From Maritimibacter sp. (lineage in GTDB: Bacteria > Pseudomonadota > Alphaproteobacteria > Rhodobacterales > Rhodobacteraceae): a DNA stretch of 64,000 bases. Under the pieces are notes generated by a model. The model had not been told where the DNA came from. It saw only the letters and a program-made list of their open reading frames with translations, and searched no databases. The stretch covers positions 3,074,001 to 3,138,000 of the forward strand of contig CP051232.1 in the NCBI GenBank assembly GCA_017792445.1, given 5' to 3'. A program made the translations under genes and the position numbers. Positions 55,441 to 64,000 of this stretch are shown here, piece after piece (position 1 is the stretch's first letter; each line of letters opens with the position of its first letter).

Positions 55441-55488
55441 GGGGGGCTTTGCCCCCCGGACCCCCCAAGGTACTTGGAAAGAGAAGAA
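55441..55488. repeat. Intergenic repeat, copy 2
   Basis: A hairpin GGGGGGC-TTT-GCCCCCC (55441-55457) is followed by CCCCCCAAGGTACTTGGAAA and GAGAAGAA, closely matching the copy at 9827-9887. A further hairpin (ATCGCCGCC/GGCGGCGAT at 55414-55435) lies just upstream, directly after the ligK stop. The repeat splits the galB-ligK pair from galD-ligI and may lower read-through. Confidence 0.65.
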
Positions 55489-55537
55489 CCGGGAACGGGC
55501 AGAGCCCCGTGGGGGCGATCGGTTTGAGGAGAGACGG

Positions 55538-56593
55538 ATGACTGACGGTGTGCGCTGCATGTGGATGCGGGGCGGAACCTCGAAAGGCGGGTATTTCCTC
55601 GCCGGTGACCTGCCCGCGAACACGGAAGAACGCGATGCCTTCCTGCTGCGCGTCATGGGCTCGCCCGATGTGCGGCAGATCGACGGGATGGGGGGCTCGG
55701 ACCCGCTGACCTCGAAGGTCGCGGTCGTGCAGCGATCCGAGCGGGACGGCGTCGACGTCGACTACCTGTTCCTGCAGGTCTTCGTGGACCGGCCGATCGT
55801 CACGGACGCGCAGAACTGCGGCAACATCCTTGCCGGCGTCGGTCCCTTCGCCATCGAGCGCGGACTGGTCGCGGCGCGGGATGGTGAGACTCCGGTTGCG
55901 ATCTTCATGGAAAACACCGGGCAGGTGGCCGTCGAGGTGGTGCAGACGCCGGGCGGCAAGGTGTCTTACGTGGGCGAGGCCAAGATCGATGGCGTGCCGG
56001 GCACCTCGGCGCCGGTGCCCTGCGAGTTCAAGGACACCGCCGGATCGTCCTGCGGCGCGCTGCTGCCCACCGGCAACCCGTGCGACACGGTCGAGGGCGT
56101 CGAGGTCACGATGATCGACAACGGCATGCCCTGCGTGGTGATGCGGGCGTCGGACATGGGGATCTCGGGCGAGGAGACGCCGGAAGAGCTGGAAGCCAAC
56201 GAGGATCTGCGCGCGAAGCTGGAAAAGATCCGGCTGGCCTGCGGGCCGATGATGAACCTTGGCGACGTGGCCGAGAAGTCGGTGCCGAAAATGACCATGG
56301 TCAGCGCGCCCCGGAACGGCGGCGCGATTTCGACCCGGACCTTCATCCCGCACCGCTGCCACAAGACGATCGGCGTTCTGGGCGCGGTCTCTGTCGCGAC
56401 CGCCTGCCTGACCAAGGGCTCGCCCGCCTATGATCTTGCCGAACGCGGCGCGGGCGCCGAGCGGACGCTGTCGGTGGAACATCCCACCGGCGAGATGAGC
56501 GTCGTGGCGAAACTGGACGACAGCGGCGCGGTCGCCTCGGCGGCGATCCTGCGGACCGCACGGAAACTTATGGACGGAGAGGTGTTCGCATGA
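55538..56593 (+). CDS. galD: 4-oxalomesaconate tautomerase (PrpF family)
   Basis: A 351-residue isomerase of the PrpF/diaminopimelate epimerase-like fold. The N-terminal CMWMRGGTSKGGYF is the PrpF/GalD signature, and AQNCGNILAGVGPFAIE contains the second family motif. GalD interconverts the keto and enol forms of oxalomesaconate between LigI and GalB. It overlaps ligI by four bases (ATGA). Confidence 0.9.
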   Translation: MTDGVRCMWMRGGTSKGGYFLAGDLPANTEERDAFLLRVMGSPDVRQIDGMGGSDPLTSKVAVVQRSERDGVDVDYLFLQVFVDRPIVTDAQNCGNILAGVGPFAIERGLVAARDGETPVAIFMENTGQVAVEVVQTPGGKVSYVGEAKIDGVPGTSAPVPCEFKDTAGSSCGALLPTGNPCDTVEGVEVTMIDNGMPCVVMRASDMGISGEETPEELEANEDLRAKLEKIRLACGPMMNLGDVAEKSVPKMTMVSAPRNGGAISTRTFIPHRCHKTIGVLGAVSVATACLTKGSPAYDLAERGAGAERTLSVEHPTGEMSVVAKLDDSGAVASAAILRTARKLMDGEVFA

Positions 56594-57489
56594 GCGATGA
56601 AGTGCAGGTGATGGATCCCGACTGGCTGGAATTCCATCCGAACCCGAAGAAGCCCGACTTCAAGCTGCCCGAGGGCGCCGTCGATGCGCATTGCCACGTG
56701 TTCGGACCGAAGGACGAGTTCCCCTTCGCGCCCGAGCGCAAGTACACGCCCTGCGATGCGGGCAAGGACAAGCTGTACGAGCTGCGCGACTACCTTGGCT
56801 TCAGCCGCAACGTGATCGTGCAGGCGACCTGCCACGGCAAGGACAACCGCGCCATGGTCGACGCCTGCCGGACCGCGGGCGATCTGGCGCGCGGGATCGC
56901 GTCGGTCGGCCCGGACATCACGATGGACGAGCTGAAGGAGATGGACGAAGCCGGCGTGCGCGGCGTGCGGTTCAACTTCGTGAAGCGGCTGGTGGATTCC
57001 ACGCCGAAAGAGGTCTTTCTGGGCATTGCCGAGAAGATCGCCAAGCTGGACTGGCATATCGTCGTCTATTTCGAGGCGCAGGATCTGGAAGAGCTGATCC
57101 CGTTCCTCAAGCAACTGCCGACCGTCATCGTGGTCGACCACATGGGCCGCCCCGACGTGTCGAAGGGCGTCGATCATCCGGCCTTCCAGCGCTTCGTGCA
57201 GCTGATGGAGGACGTGCCGACGATCTGGTCCAAGGTGACCTGCCCGGAACGGCTGTCGGTCGAGGGGCCGGACACCGGCTATGCCGACGTGATCCCCTTC
57301 GCCAAGCTGATCGTCGAGAAGTTTCCGGACCGGGTGCTGTCGGGCACCGACTGGCCGCATCCGAACATGAAATCGCACATGCCCGATGACGGCGTGCTGG
57401 TGGATTTCATCCCGAAGATCGCGACCACGGCAGAGCTGCAGCAGAAGCTTCTGGTGGACAACCCGATGCGGCTGTACTGGGCGCGCTGA
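56590..57489 (+). CDS. ligI: 2-pyrone-4,6-dicarboxylate hydrolase
   Basis: A 299-residue amidohydrolase that opens the pyrone lactone to 4-oxalomesaconate. The N-terminal VDAHCHVFGP provides His34 and His36, and the catalytic Asp254 is in LSGTDWPHPNMK. LigI enzymes work without bound metal, and the length fits (SYK-6 LigI is of similar size). It ends the galB-ligK-galD-ligI operon. Confidence 0.93.
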   Translation: MSDEVQVMDPDWLEFHPNPKKPDFKLPEGAVDAHCHVFGPKDEFPFAPERKYTPCDAGKDKLYELRDYLGFSRNVIVQATCHGKDNRAMVDACRTAGDLARGIASVGPDITMDELKEMDEAGVRGVRFNFVKRLVDSTPKEVFLGIAEKIAKLDWHIVVYFEAQDLEELIPFLKQLPTVIVVDHMGRPDVSKGVDHPAFQRFVQLMEDVPTIWSKVTCPERLSVEGPDTGYADVIPFAKLIVEKFPDRVLSGTDWPHPNMKSHMPDDGVLVDFIPKIATTAELQQKLLVDNPMRLYWAR

Positions 57490-57510
57490 TCGGCGTTTTG
57501 GACGGGTATG

Positions 57511-57540
57511 GGGCGCTGCGGCCAAGGGGTCGCGGCGCCC
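57511..57540 (+). terminator. Terminator-like hairpin after ligI
   Basis: GGGCGCTGCG (57511-57520) pairs with CGCGGCGCCC (57531-57540) with one T-G pair, followed by TCTTCATTT. It lies about 20 bp after ligI and before a convergent gene. Confidence 0.6.
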
Positions 57541-57616
57541 TCTTCATTTGGTGGGGCGGTGGGTTGGAAACACACCCTACGCTGCTGAACAGGCGTCCCG
57601 GCCGACAGGGCGGGTG

Positions 57617-58204
57617 TCAGTTCGAGGCGCGGGTCATCATCATTTCATGCACTGCTTCCATGCCGCGGTCGGCCATGTCCGTGACCTCGGCCGCGTGGAT
57701 GTGCATGGCCGCCACCAGTTCCGGGTCGTCAGAGGTCTGGACCACGACGATACCGTCATCGGTGACCTCGATCTCAGTCTCGATCCGCTCGCTGCGCTCG
57801 AAGAAGATGTCCAGCGTCGGGCTTTGAATGAAGATCTGCGGGTCGTCGGCGGCCTCGACCCGGGCGATCATGCCGGTGACGTGGCTGATCAGCGCATCCA
57901 TCACGTCCGGATCGGAGGATCGCGTCACGGTGCGGATGCCGTCGGGCAGGTTGGTGACCTCGCGGGTGATGGTCTGGAAGGCGCGGAACATCACCGCAAG
58001 CTCAGCGCTTTCCTCGGGCGTCGCGTTTTCGCCTCGAAGCCCCGGCATGTTCACCATGTCATGCCCGGTGCCGTCGGCGCCGTGGCCGTGGCCGTGGCCG
58101 CCCCCGTGTCCGGACGTCGCCTGCGCGGCGGCGCCCAGCGGGGTCAACGCCATGGCGAGGGCGCAGGCGGCGGCTTGAAGATAGGTGGGTGCGTGCCGAA
58201 ACAT
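57617..58204 (-). CDS. Unknown exported His-rich protein
   Basis: A 195-residue protein from MFRHAPTYLQAAACALAMAL (ATG 58202-58204). A signal peptide ends near AAAQ and is followed by a His/Gly-rich stretch (SGHGGGHGHGHGADGTGHD) that could bind metal. The rest is mainly helical and acidic with LISHVTGMIARVEAADDP and HIHAAEVTDMADRG; no family is recognised. It is divergent from the second ligAB pair and may share the control region that contains the FNR-like box. Confidence 0.6.
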   Translation of the reverse strand: MFRHAPTYLQAAACALAMALTPLGAAAQATSGHGGGHGHGHGADGTGHDMVNMPGLRGENATPEESAELAVMFRAFQTITREVTNLPDGIRTVTRSSDPDVMDALISHVTGMIARVEAADDPQIFIQSPTLDIFFERSERIETEIEVTDDGIVVVQTSDDPELVAAMHIHAAEVTDMADRGMEAVHEMMMTRASN

Positions 58205-58360
58205 GACAGAGGTCCTTCCTGGATCGGCGCGACGGTACAGGCCGTGGGGCCTCTGGGCAAACCAGATATGCGTGATCACGAATTTGTTGACGGCCGTCAG
58301 GGCCGCCCCGCATAAGTTTTGCGTCCGCAGTATTCGTTCCGCGACCACCGGGGCCGGCAC

Positions 58361-58374
58361 TTGATCCATGTCAA
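58361..58374. promoter_or_regulatory. FNR/FnrL-type binding site
   Basis: TTGATCCATGTCAA fits the TTGA-N6-TCAA pattern of FnrL sites in Rhodobacteraceae and nearly fits TTGAT-N4-ATCAA. It lies 52 bp before the second ligA start and about 157 bp before the divergent gene. Oxygen-linked control of a dioxygenase would make sense, but binding is not shown. Confidence 0.5.
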
Positions 58375-58426
58375 ACGCGTGACCCTTCCCGGCATGGGAT
58401 AAGCCCTCCAGTTACAGGAGGAGACC

Positions 58427-58783
58427 ATGGACCAACCTGGTTACGACTATCACATCGACATCCCCGGAACGACGATCTTCGACGGCAAGCAGGCCATGAA
58501 GGGCTATGCGCTGAACAAGATGTGCTACGACTTCAACCGCGCCGAGAACCGCGAAGGTTTCAAGGCCGACGAAGAGGGCTGGATGACGAAATACGGCCTG
58601 AACGAGGGCCAGAAAGCCGCCATCCGCAGCCGCAATATCCTGCAGATGATCGAGGAAGGCGGCAACATCTACTACCTCGCCAAGCTGGCCGGGATCTTCA
58701 AGCTGTCCGTGCAGGACGTGGGCGGTCTGCAGACCGGAAAAACGACCGAGGAGTTCCAGGAATTCCTCAAGAGCCAGGCATAA
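58427..58783 (+). CDS. LigA-like extradiol dioxygenase alpha subunit, second copy
   Basis: A 118-residue alpha subunit with the LigA pattern (IPGTTIFDGKQAMKGYALNK and NILQMIEEGGNIYYLAKLAG). It is shorter than the ligA at 51956 and clearly divergent from it. The start follows AGGAGGAG. It is followed after 12 bp by its beta subunit. Substrate could be protocatechuate, gallate or a methoxylated catechol acid; this cannot be decided by reading. Confidence 0.88.
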   Translation: MDQPGYDYHIDIPGTTIFDGKQAMKGYALNKMCYDFNRAENREGFKADEEGWMTKYGLNEGQKAAIRSRNILQMIEEGGNIYYLAKLAGIFKLSVQDVGGLQTGKTTEEFQEFLKSQA

Positions 58784-58795
58784 GGAGGGGCTATC

Positions 58796-59644
58796 ATGGC
58801 AAAGGTTCTCGGTGGCATCACCACCTCGCACATCCCCGCCGTGGGCAACGCGATCCAGAAGGAACTGTACGACGATCCGTACTGGAAGCCGTTCTTCGAC
58901 GGCTACCCGAAGGTTCACGCGTGGATCAAGGAGCACAAGCCGGACTACGTCATCAACATCTACAACGACCACGGGCTGGGCTTCTTCCTTGACCGGATGC
59001 CCACCTTCGCGATCGGCGCGGCGCACGAGTACCGCAACGAGGACGAGGGCTGGGGCCTGCCGTCGCTGCCGCCGTTCCCCGGTGCGCCGGAACTGTCGTG
59101 GCACATCATCGAGTCGATGGTGGCGGACGAGTTCGACATCACCTCGTGTCAGGAACTGGCGGTTGATCACGGTTTCGTCGTGCCGATGCAACTGTTCTGG
59201 CCGGGGGCGCCGAACAACCCCGATATGCCGCGCGCTGTGCCGATCAGCGCGAACACGGTGCAACACCCGATCCCGACGCTGAAGCGGGCGCTGGATTTCG
59301 GCAAGGCGCTGGGCCGCGCGCTGCGGTCCTTCCCCGAGGATGCGAAGATCGTCATCCTTGGCACCGGCGGTCTGTCGCACCAGCTGGACGGCGCGCGGGC
59401 GGGGTTCATCAACAAGGACTTCGACCAGTACTGCCTTGAGAACATTGTCTCGAACCCCGAGGAGCTGACCAAGGTCACCCGCATGGAACTGGTCGAGAAG
59501 GCCGGGGCGCAGGGGACCGAGTTCCTGATGTGGATGATGATGCGCGGTGCGCTGGGCGACGACGTGACCGAGATCACGCGGAACTACCACATCCCGATCT
59601 CGAACACCGCCGCGGGGACGCTTTTGCTGGAATGCGCCGCCTGA
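58796..59644 (+). CDS. LigB-like extradiol dioxygenase beta subunit, second copy
   Basis: A 282-residue catalytic subunit with all class III residues: His12 (TTSHIP), His59 (YNDH), His195 (GTGGLSHQL) and Glu242 (GTEFLMW). Compared with the ligB at 51102 the middle differs: DEGWGLPSLPPFPGAPELSW and VDHGFVVPMQLFWPGAPNN replace the protocatechuate-enzyme sequence. This suggests an altered ring-substituent pocket. It forms a two-gene unit with the preceding alpha subunit and ends in a strong terminator. Confidence 0.88.
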   Translation: MAKVLGGITTSHIPAVGNAIQKELYDDPYWKPFFDGYPKVHAWIKEHKPDYVINIYNDHGLGFFLDRMPTFAIGAAHEYRNEDEGWGLPSLPPFPGAPELSWHIIESMVADEFDITSCQELAVDHGFVVPMQLFWPGAPNNPDMPRAVPISANTVQHPIPTLKRALDFGKALGRALRSFPEDAKIVILGTGGLSHQLDGARAGFINKDFDQYCLENIVSNPEELTKVTRMELVEKAGAQGTEFLMWMMMRGALGDDVTEITRNYHIPISNTAAGTLLLECAA

Positions 59645-59664
59645 TAGGTATCATGTGACGGAAG

Positions 59665-59693
59665 GGCCCCGGCGGCAGCGCCGGGGCCTTTTT
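59665..59693 (+). terminator. Rho-independent terminator after the second ligB
   Basis: GGCCCCGGCG (59665-59674), loop GCAG, CGCCGGGGCC (59679-59688), then TTTTT. A textbook intrinsic terminator. Confidence 0.88.
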
Positions 59694-59713
59694 CTTTTCC
59701 CGAGGAGACCCCC

Positions 59714-60412
59714 ATGACGACCCTGCTCTACGTTCCCGGCCTGCTGTCCGACGCCCGCGTGTGGCGCGAGGTGGCCGAGGGGGTGGGGGGCGGTTTCGTG
59801 ATCGCCGACGTGACGACGCAGGACTCGATCACCGCGATGGCGCAAAGCGTGCTGGCGCTGGCCGAGGGGCCGGTGATCCCCGTGGGGCACTCGATGGGCG
59901 GCCGCGTCTCGATGGAGATGGCGCGGCTGGCGCCCGCGCGGATGGCGGGGCTGGTGCTGGCCGACACCGGGCACAATGCGCTGGCCGAAGGCGAGCGGGC
60001 CAAGCGCGAGGCGAAGGTGGCCGAGGGCAACGCCGACATGGGCGCGATGGTCAAGGCGTGGCTGCCGCCGATGGTGGGCGCGTCGCGGCATTCGGATGCA
60101 GCGCTGATGGGCGACCTGACCGAGATGTCGGTCGCCTGCGGACCCGAGGTACATGCGCGTCAGATCGGAGCACTGATCAACCGCCCGGATGCGGGCGCGT
60201 CGCTGGGCGGCGTGACCTGCCCGGTGCTGTTGCTGGTGGGGGACGAGGACGTCTGGAGCCCCGAACCGCAGCACCGCGAGATCGCCGGGATGGTGTCCGG
60301 TCCGTCCGATGTCGTGGTTGTCGAGGGGGCAGGGCATTTCCTGCCCTACGAGAAACCCGAGGCGGTCATTGAAGCGATGACGGATTGGTTGGCTGCCCAA
60401 GATCTGCGCTGA
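59714..60412 (+). CDS. Alpha/beta hydrolase
   Basis: A 232-residue alpha/beta-fold hydrolase. The nucleophile elbow is VGHSMGG (Ser near residue 59), the acid lies in LLVGDEDVWSP and the catalytic His in EGAGHFLPYEKPE. It could act on an ester or a ring-cleavage product, since it sits between ring-cleavage genes and pobA, but it is separated from them by terminators. It starts 20 bp after the terminator's U-tract with GAGGAG upstream. Confidence 0.85.
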   Translation: MTTLLYVPGLLSDARVWREVAEGVGGGFVIADVTTQDSITAMAQSVLALAEGPVIPVGHSMGGRVSMEMARLAPARMAGLVLADTGHNALAEGERAKREAKVAEGNADMGAMVKAWLPPMVGASRHSDAALMGDLTEMSVACGPEVHARQIGALINRPDAGASLGGVTCPVLLLVGDEDVWSPEPQHREIAGMVSGPSDVVVVEGAGHFLPYEKPEAVIEAMTDWLAAQDLR

Positions 60413-60533
60413 TGTGTGGCATCGCGGCGCGAGATTCCATTTTAAGAACAGATCGTTAATTAAAAACTTGATCCGTTAATTTAAATAGCGCAATTAATTT
60501 TTGCAAAACCAATCAACAAGGCAGGGCAGCCCC
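60413..60533. promoter_or_regulatory. AT-rich promoter region of the Hint-domain gene
   Basis: A strikingly AT-rich 121-bp gap in GC-rich surroundings. It holds an imperfect direct repeat, GATCGTTAATTAAAA (60451-60465) and GATCCGTTAATTTAAA (60470-60485), which could be a tandem regulator site. Confidence 0.45.
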
Positions 60534-61430
60534 ATGAGTCAGAGCTTTACGACACTATTCTATGGTTCCTTTGATGGAACGACGTTCACCGCAGACAATC
60601 CCCCATCTACAGACAGCTACGGCTTTTCCGACACCCTTGATGGGACGGAAAACGACCTCACCGCGGTTGGTGACGACTCGCTCGAGACGGCCTACGGCGG
60701 TGTCTTCGAAGTCGTCGGCACGATCGCAAACGTCGGCGTTGTCGTCGATCTTGATGGTATGGGCGATTACTATCTGTTCACCAACAACCCGACCGTTGCG
60801 CAGTTCGACAGCTTCACCGTCGACACCACCAGCCCCTACACCTACGACGTGACCTGCTTTGCCGCCGGCACGCAGATCGCCGCGCCGGGTGGCGAACGTG
60901 CGGTCGAAACGCTGGAACCCGGCGACCGGGTGCTGACGACCGAAGGCGAAACGACCGTGAAATGGGTCGGTCGCCGCACGGTGCACAAGCTGTTCACCCC
61001 GGCCGAGAAGTTCGCGCCGGTGCGGGTGACCGCGGGTGCTCTGGGCAATGGCCTGCCGCACACCGATCTGGTTCTGACCGCGGACCACGCGCTGATGCTC
61101 GACGGGCTGGCGGTGAACGCGGGCGCTCTGGTCAACGGCACCACGATCCGGTTCGACGCGATGGCCGACCTGCCCGAACAGGTGACCTATTACCACGTCG
61201 AGACCGAGGCGCATGAGGTCATCCTCGCCAACGGCACCCCCGCCGAGACCTATGTCGACAACGTCGGCCGCCGCGCCTTCGACAACTTCGCCGAGTATCA
61301 GGCGCTGTGCGGCGAAGAGCGGACCATCGACGAGATGCCGCTGCCGCGGATCGCGTCGGCCCGGCTTCTGCCGGCGGACCTGCGGGCGCGTCTGGGCCTT
61401 GATGCCGAGGATGTCGCGGTCGGCTTCTAA
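60534..61430 (+). CDS. Hint domain-containing protein
   Basis: A 298-residue protein (ATG 60534). The first 110 residues form an acidic, Thr/Asp-rich beta domain. A Hint (hedgehog/intein-like) domain begins at CFAAGTQIAAPGGERAVETL (Cys near residue 114) and includes LTADHALMLDGLAVNAGALV and TYYHVETEAHEVILANG. In inteins and hedgehog proteins this Cys attacks the preceding peptide bond. In Rhodobacterales such proteins are often secreted by type I systems with no known role. No signal peptide is visible, and no RTX repeats are seen. Confidence 0.85.
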   Translation: MSQSFTTLFYGSFDGTTFTADNPPSTDSYGFSDTLDGTENDLTAVGDDSLETAYGGVFEVVGTIANVGVVVDLDGMGDYYLFTNNPTVAQFDSFTVDTTSPYTYDVTCFAAGTQIAAPGGERAVETLEPGDRVLTTEGETTVKWVGRRTVHKLFTPAEKFAPVRVTAGALGNGLPHTDLVLTADHALMLDGLAVNAGALVNGTTIRFDAMADLPEQVTYYHVETEAHEVILANGTPAETYVDNVGRRAFDNFAEYQALCGEERTIDEMPLPRIASARLLPADLRARLGLDAEDVAVGF

Positions 61431-61465
61431 GCCGCGAGGCACACGCTTTCAGAAGAGTGTGCAGA

Positions 61466-61488
61466 ACAGGAATTTCTGGAAATTCCTG

Positions 61489-61489
<1 letters not shown>
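61466..61489. terminator. Bidirectional terminator-like hairpin between convergent genes
   Basis: ACAGGAATTT (61466-61475), loop CTGG, AAATTCCTGT (61480-61489): a perfect 10-bp stem in the 58-bp gap between the Hint gene and the convergent regulator. It touches the regulator's stop codon. Confidence 0.65.
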
Positions 61490-63607
<2,118 letters not shown>

Positions 63608-63628
63608 CACGACCAAGCGCTACGCATG

Positions 63629-63658
63629 AACGCGGCTCCGAAGACGGGGCCGCGTTTT
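63629..63658 (+). terminator. Rho-independent terminator after pobA
   Basis: AACGCGGC (63629-63636) pairs with GCCGCGTT (63649-63656), continuing into TTTTCGTTT. It lies about 20 bp after the pobA stop. Confidence 0.75.
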
Positions 63659-63774
63659 CGTTTGCGGGACTGGGATTTGCTGGGCGGGGATTCGCGGGGC
63701 GGTTCAGCTCCGCACTGGCGACCTGCGCGGTGGCGCGCTAAGCCTTGGCGGTGCCGCAAGGAGGAGACTGTCGC

Positions 63775-64000
63775 ATGTGGGAACCCGCCGAACGCTATCC
63801 CGACCCGTCCATCGAGATTCTCGATGACCGCTTCGCCGATCTGGTGCTGTGGCACGCCGCCGTCGAGCGGTTGGCGACCGGCTGCCGCTGGTCCGAGGGG
63901 CCGGTGTGGTTCGGGGATCAGCGGGCGCTGGTCTGGTCCGACATTCCCAACGACCGCCTGCTGCGCTGGGACGAGACGACGGGCGGCGTGTCCGAGTTCC
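63775..64000 (+). CDS. SMP-30/gluconolactonase family protein (partial, N-terminus)
   Basis: The first 75 codons of a gene running off the window. The ATG at 63775 follows AAGGAGGAG. The visible protein (WEPAERYPDPSIEILDDRF, then GCRWSEGPVWFGDQRALVWS and DIPNDRLLRWDE) carries the W-x-E-G-P-V-W and D-I-P-N-x-R motifs of SMP-30/gluconolactonase-like beta-propeller lactonases; the Glu is a metal ligand. The lactone substrate cannot be known from this part. Confidence 0.85.
   Translation, partial: MWEPAERYPDPSIEILDDRFADLVLWHAAVERLATGCRWSEGPVWFGDQRALVWSDIPNDRLLRWDETTGGVSEF

Overview
The window is GC-rich, densely coding DNA that reads as the chromosome of an alphaproteobacterium, most likely Rhodobacteraceae (Roseobacter group). 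Pointers are the six-gene Mrp antiporter with fused MrpA-MrpB, TRAP and oligopeptide/polyamine-type ABC uptake systems, a sulfoacetaldehyde acetyltransferase operon, a Hint-domain protein with the CFAAGT start, a VPLPA-CTERM protein, and an intergenic repeat (core GGTATTTGGAAAGAGAAGAA) that I recall as common in this family. I see no rRNA, tRNA, CRISPR array, prophage or IS transposase.

Layout. 1-84: start of a regulator (minus strand, cut by the window edge). 130-9739: a catabolic cluster made of a TRAP transporter (minus) and, divergently, SDR, FAD amine oxidase-like, HyuA, HyuB and RidA genes; together these look like uptake and breakdown of a nitrogen-containing ring compound (hydantoin, lactam or similar). 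9897-15935: mrpAB-C-D-E-F-G Na+/H+ antiporter. 16124-22339: a tightly packed minus-strand operon with a caspase-like protease, an astacin-like metalloprotease, a helix-hairpin-helix protein, a membrane protein with Ig-like segments and a YbaY-like protein. I regard this as the best candidate for an undescribed system. 22805-26771: a CheB-CheR-PAS fusion and an unknown partner. 26776-33472: GNAT, GntR regulator, and a polyamine-type ABC importer with a hydantoin/Asp-Glu racemase; a 138-bp hairpin element is inserted between the two permease genes. 33630-38115: MMPL exporter, LolA-like protein and outer-membrane barrel. 38190-42083: xsc-pta-ackA (sulfoacetaldehyde to acetyl phosphate to acetyl-CoA/acetate). 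42098-49016: DUF1028 protein, oligopeptide-type ABC system (the dppB-like permease is broken by an internal deletion and frameshift) and a GntR regulator. 49104-49703: VPLPA-CTERM surface protein.

50076-63607 holds a complete protocatechuate 4,5-cleavage route. PobA makes protocatechuate from 4-hydroxybenzoate (with a divergent AraC-type PobR). LigAB opens the ring, LigC oxidises the semialdehyde to 2-pyrone-4,6-dicarboxylate, LigI hydrolyses it, GalD tautomerises oxalomesaconate, the PIG-L type GalB hydrates it, and LigK cleaves the product to pyruvate and oxaloacetate. A second ligAB pair sits at 58427-59644 behind a candidate FNR box. The regulator between the two divergent halves is a LysR-type protein with two consecutive winged-helix segments. 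The window closes with the start of an SMP-30/gluconolactonase gene.

Starts were revised against ribosome-binding sites and family lengths where the longest open frame was clearly too long. All functional calls are from reading motifs; no database search was run.
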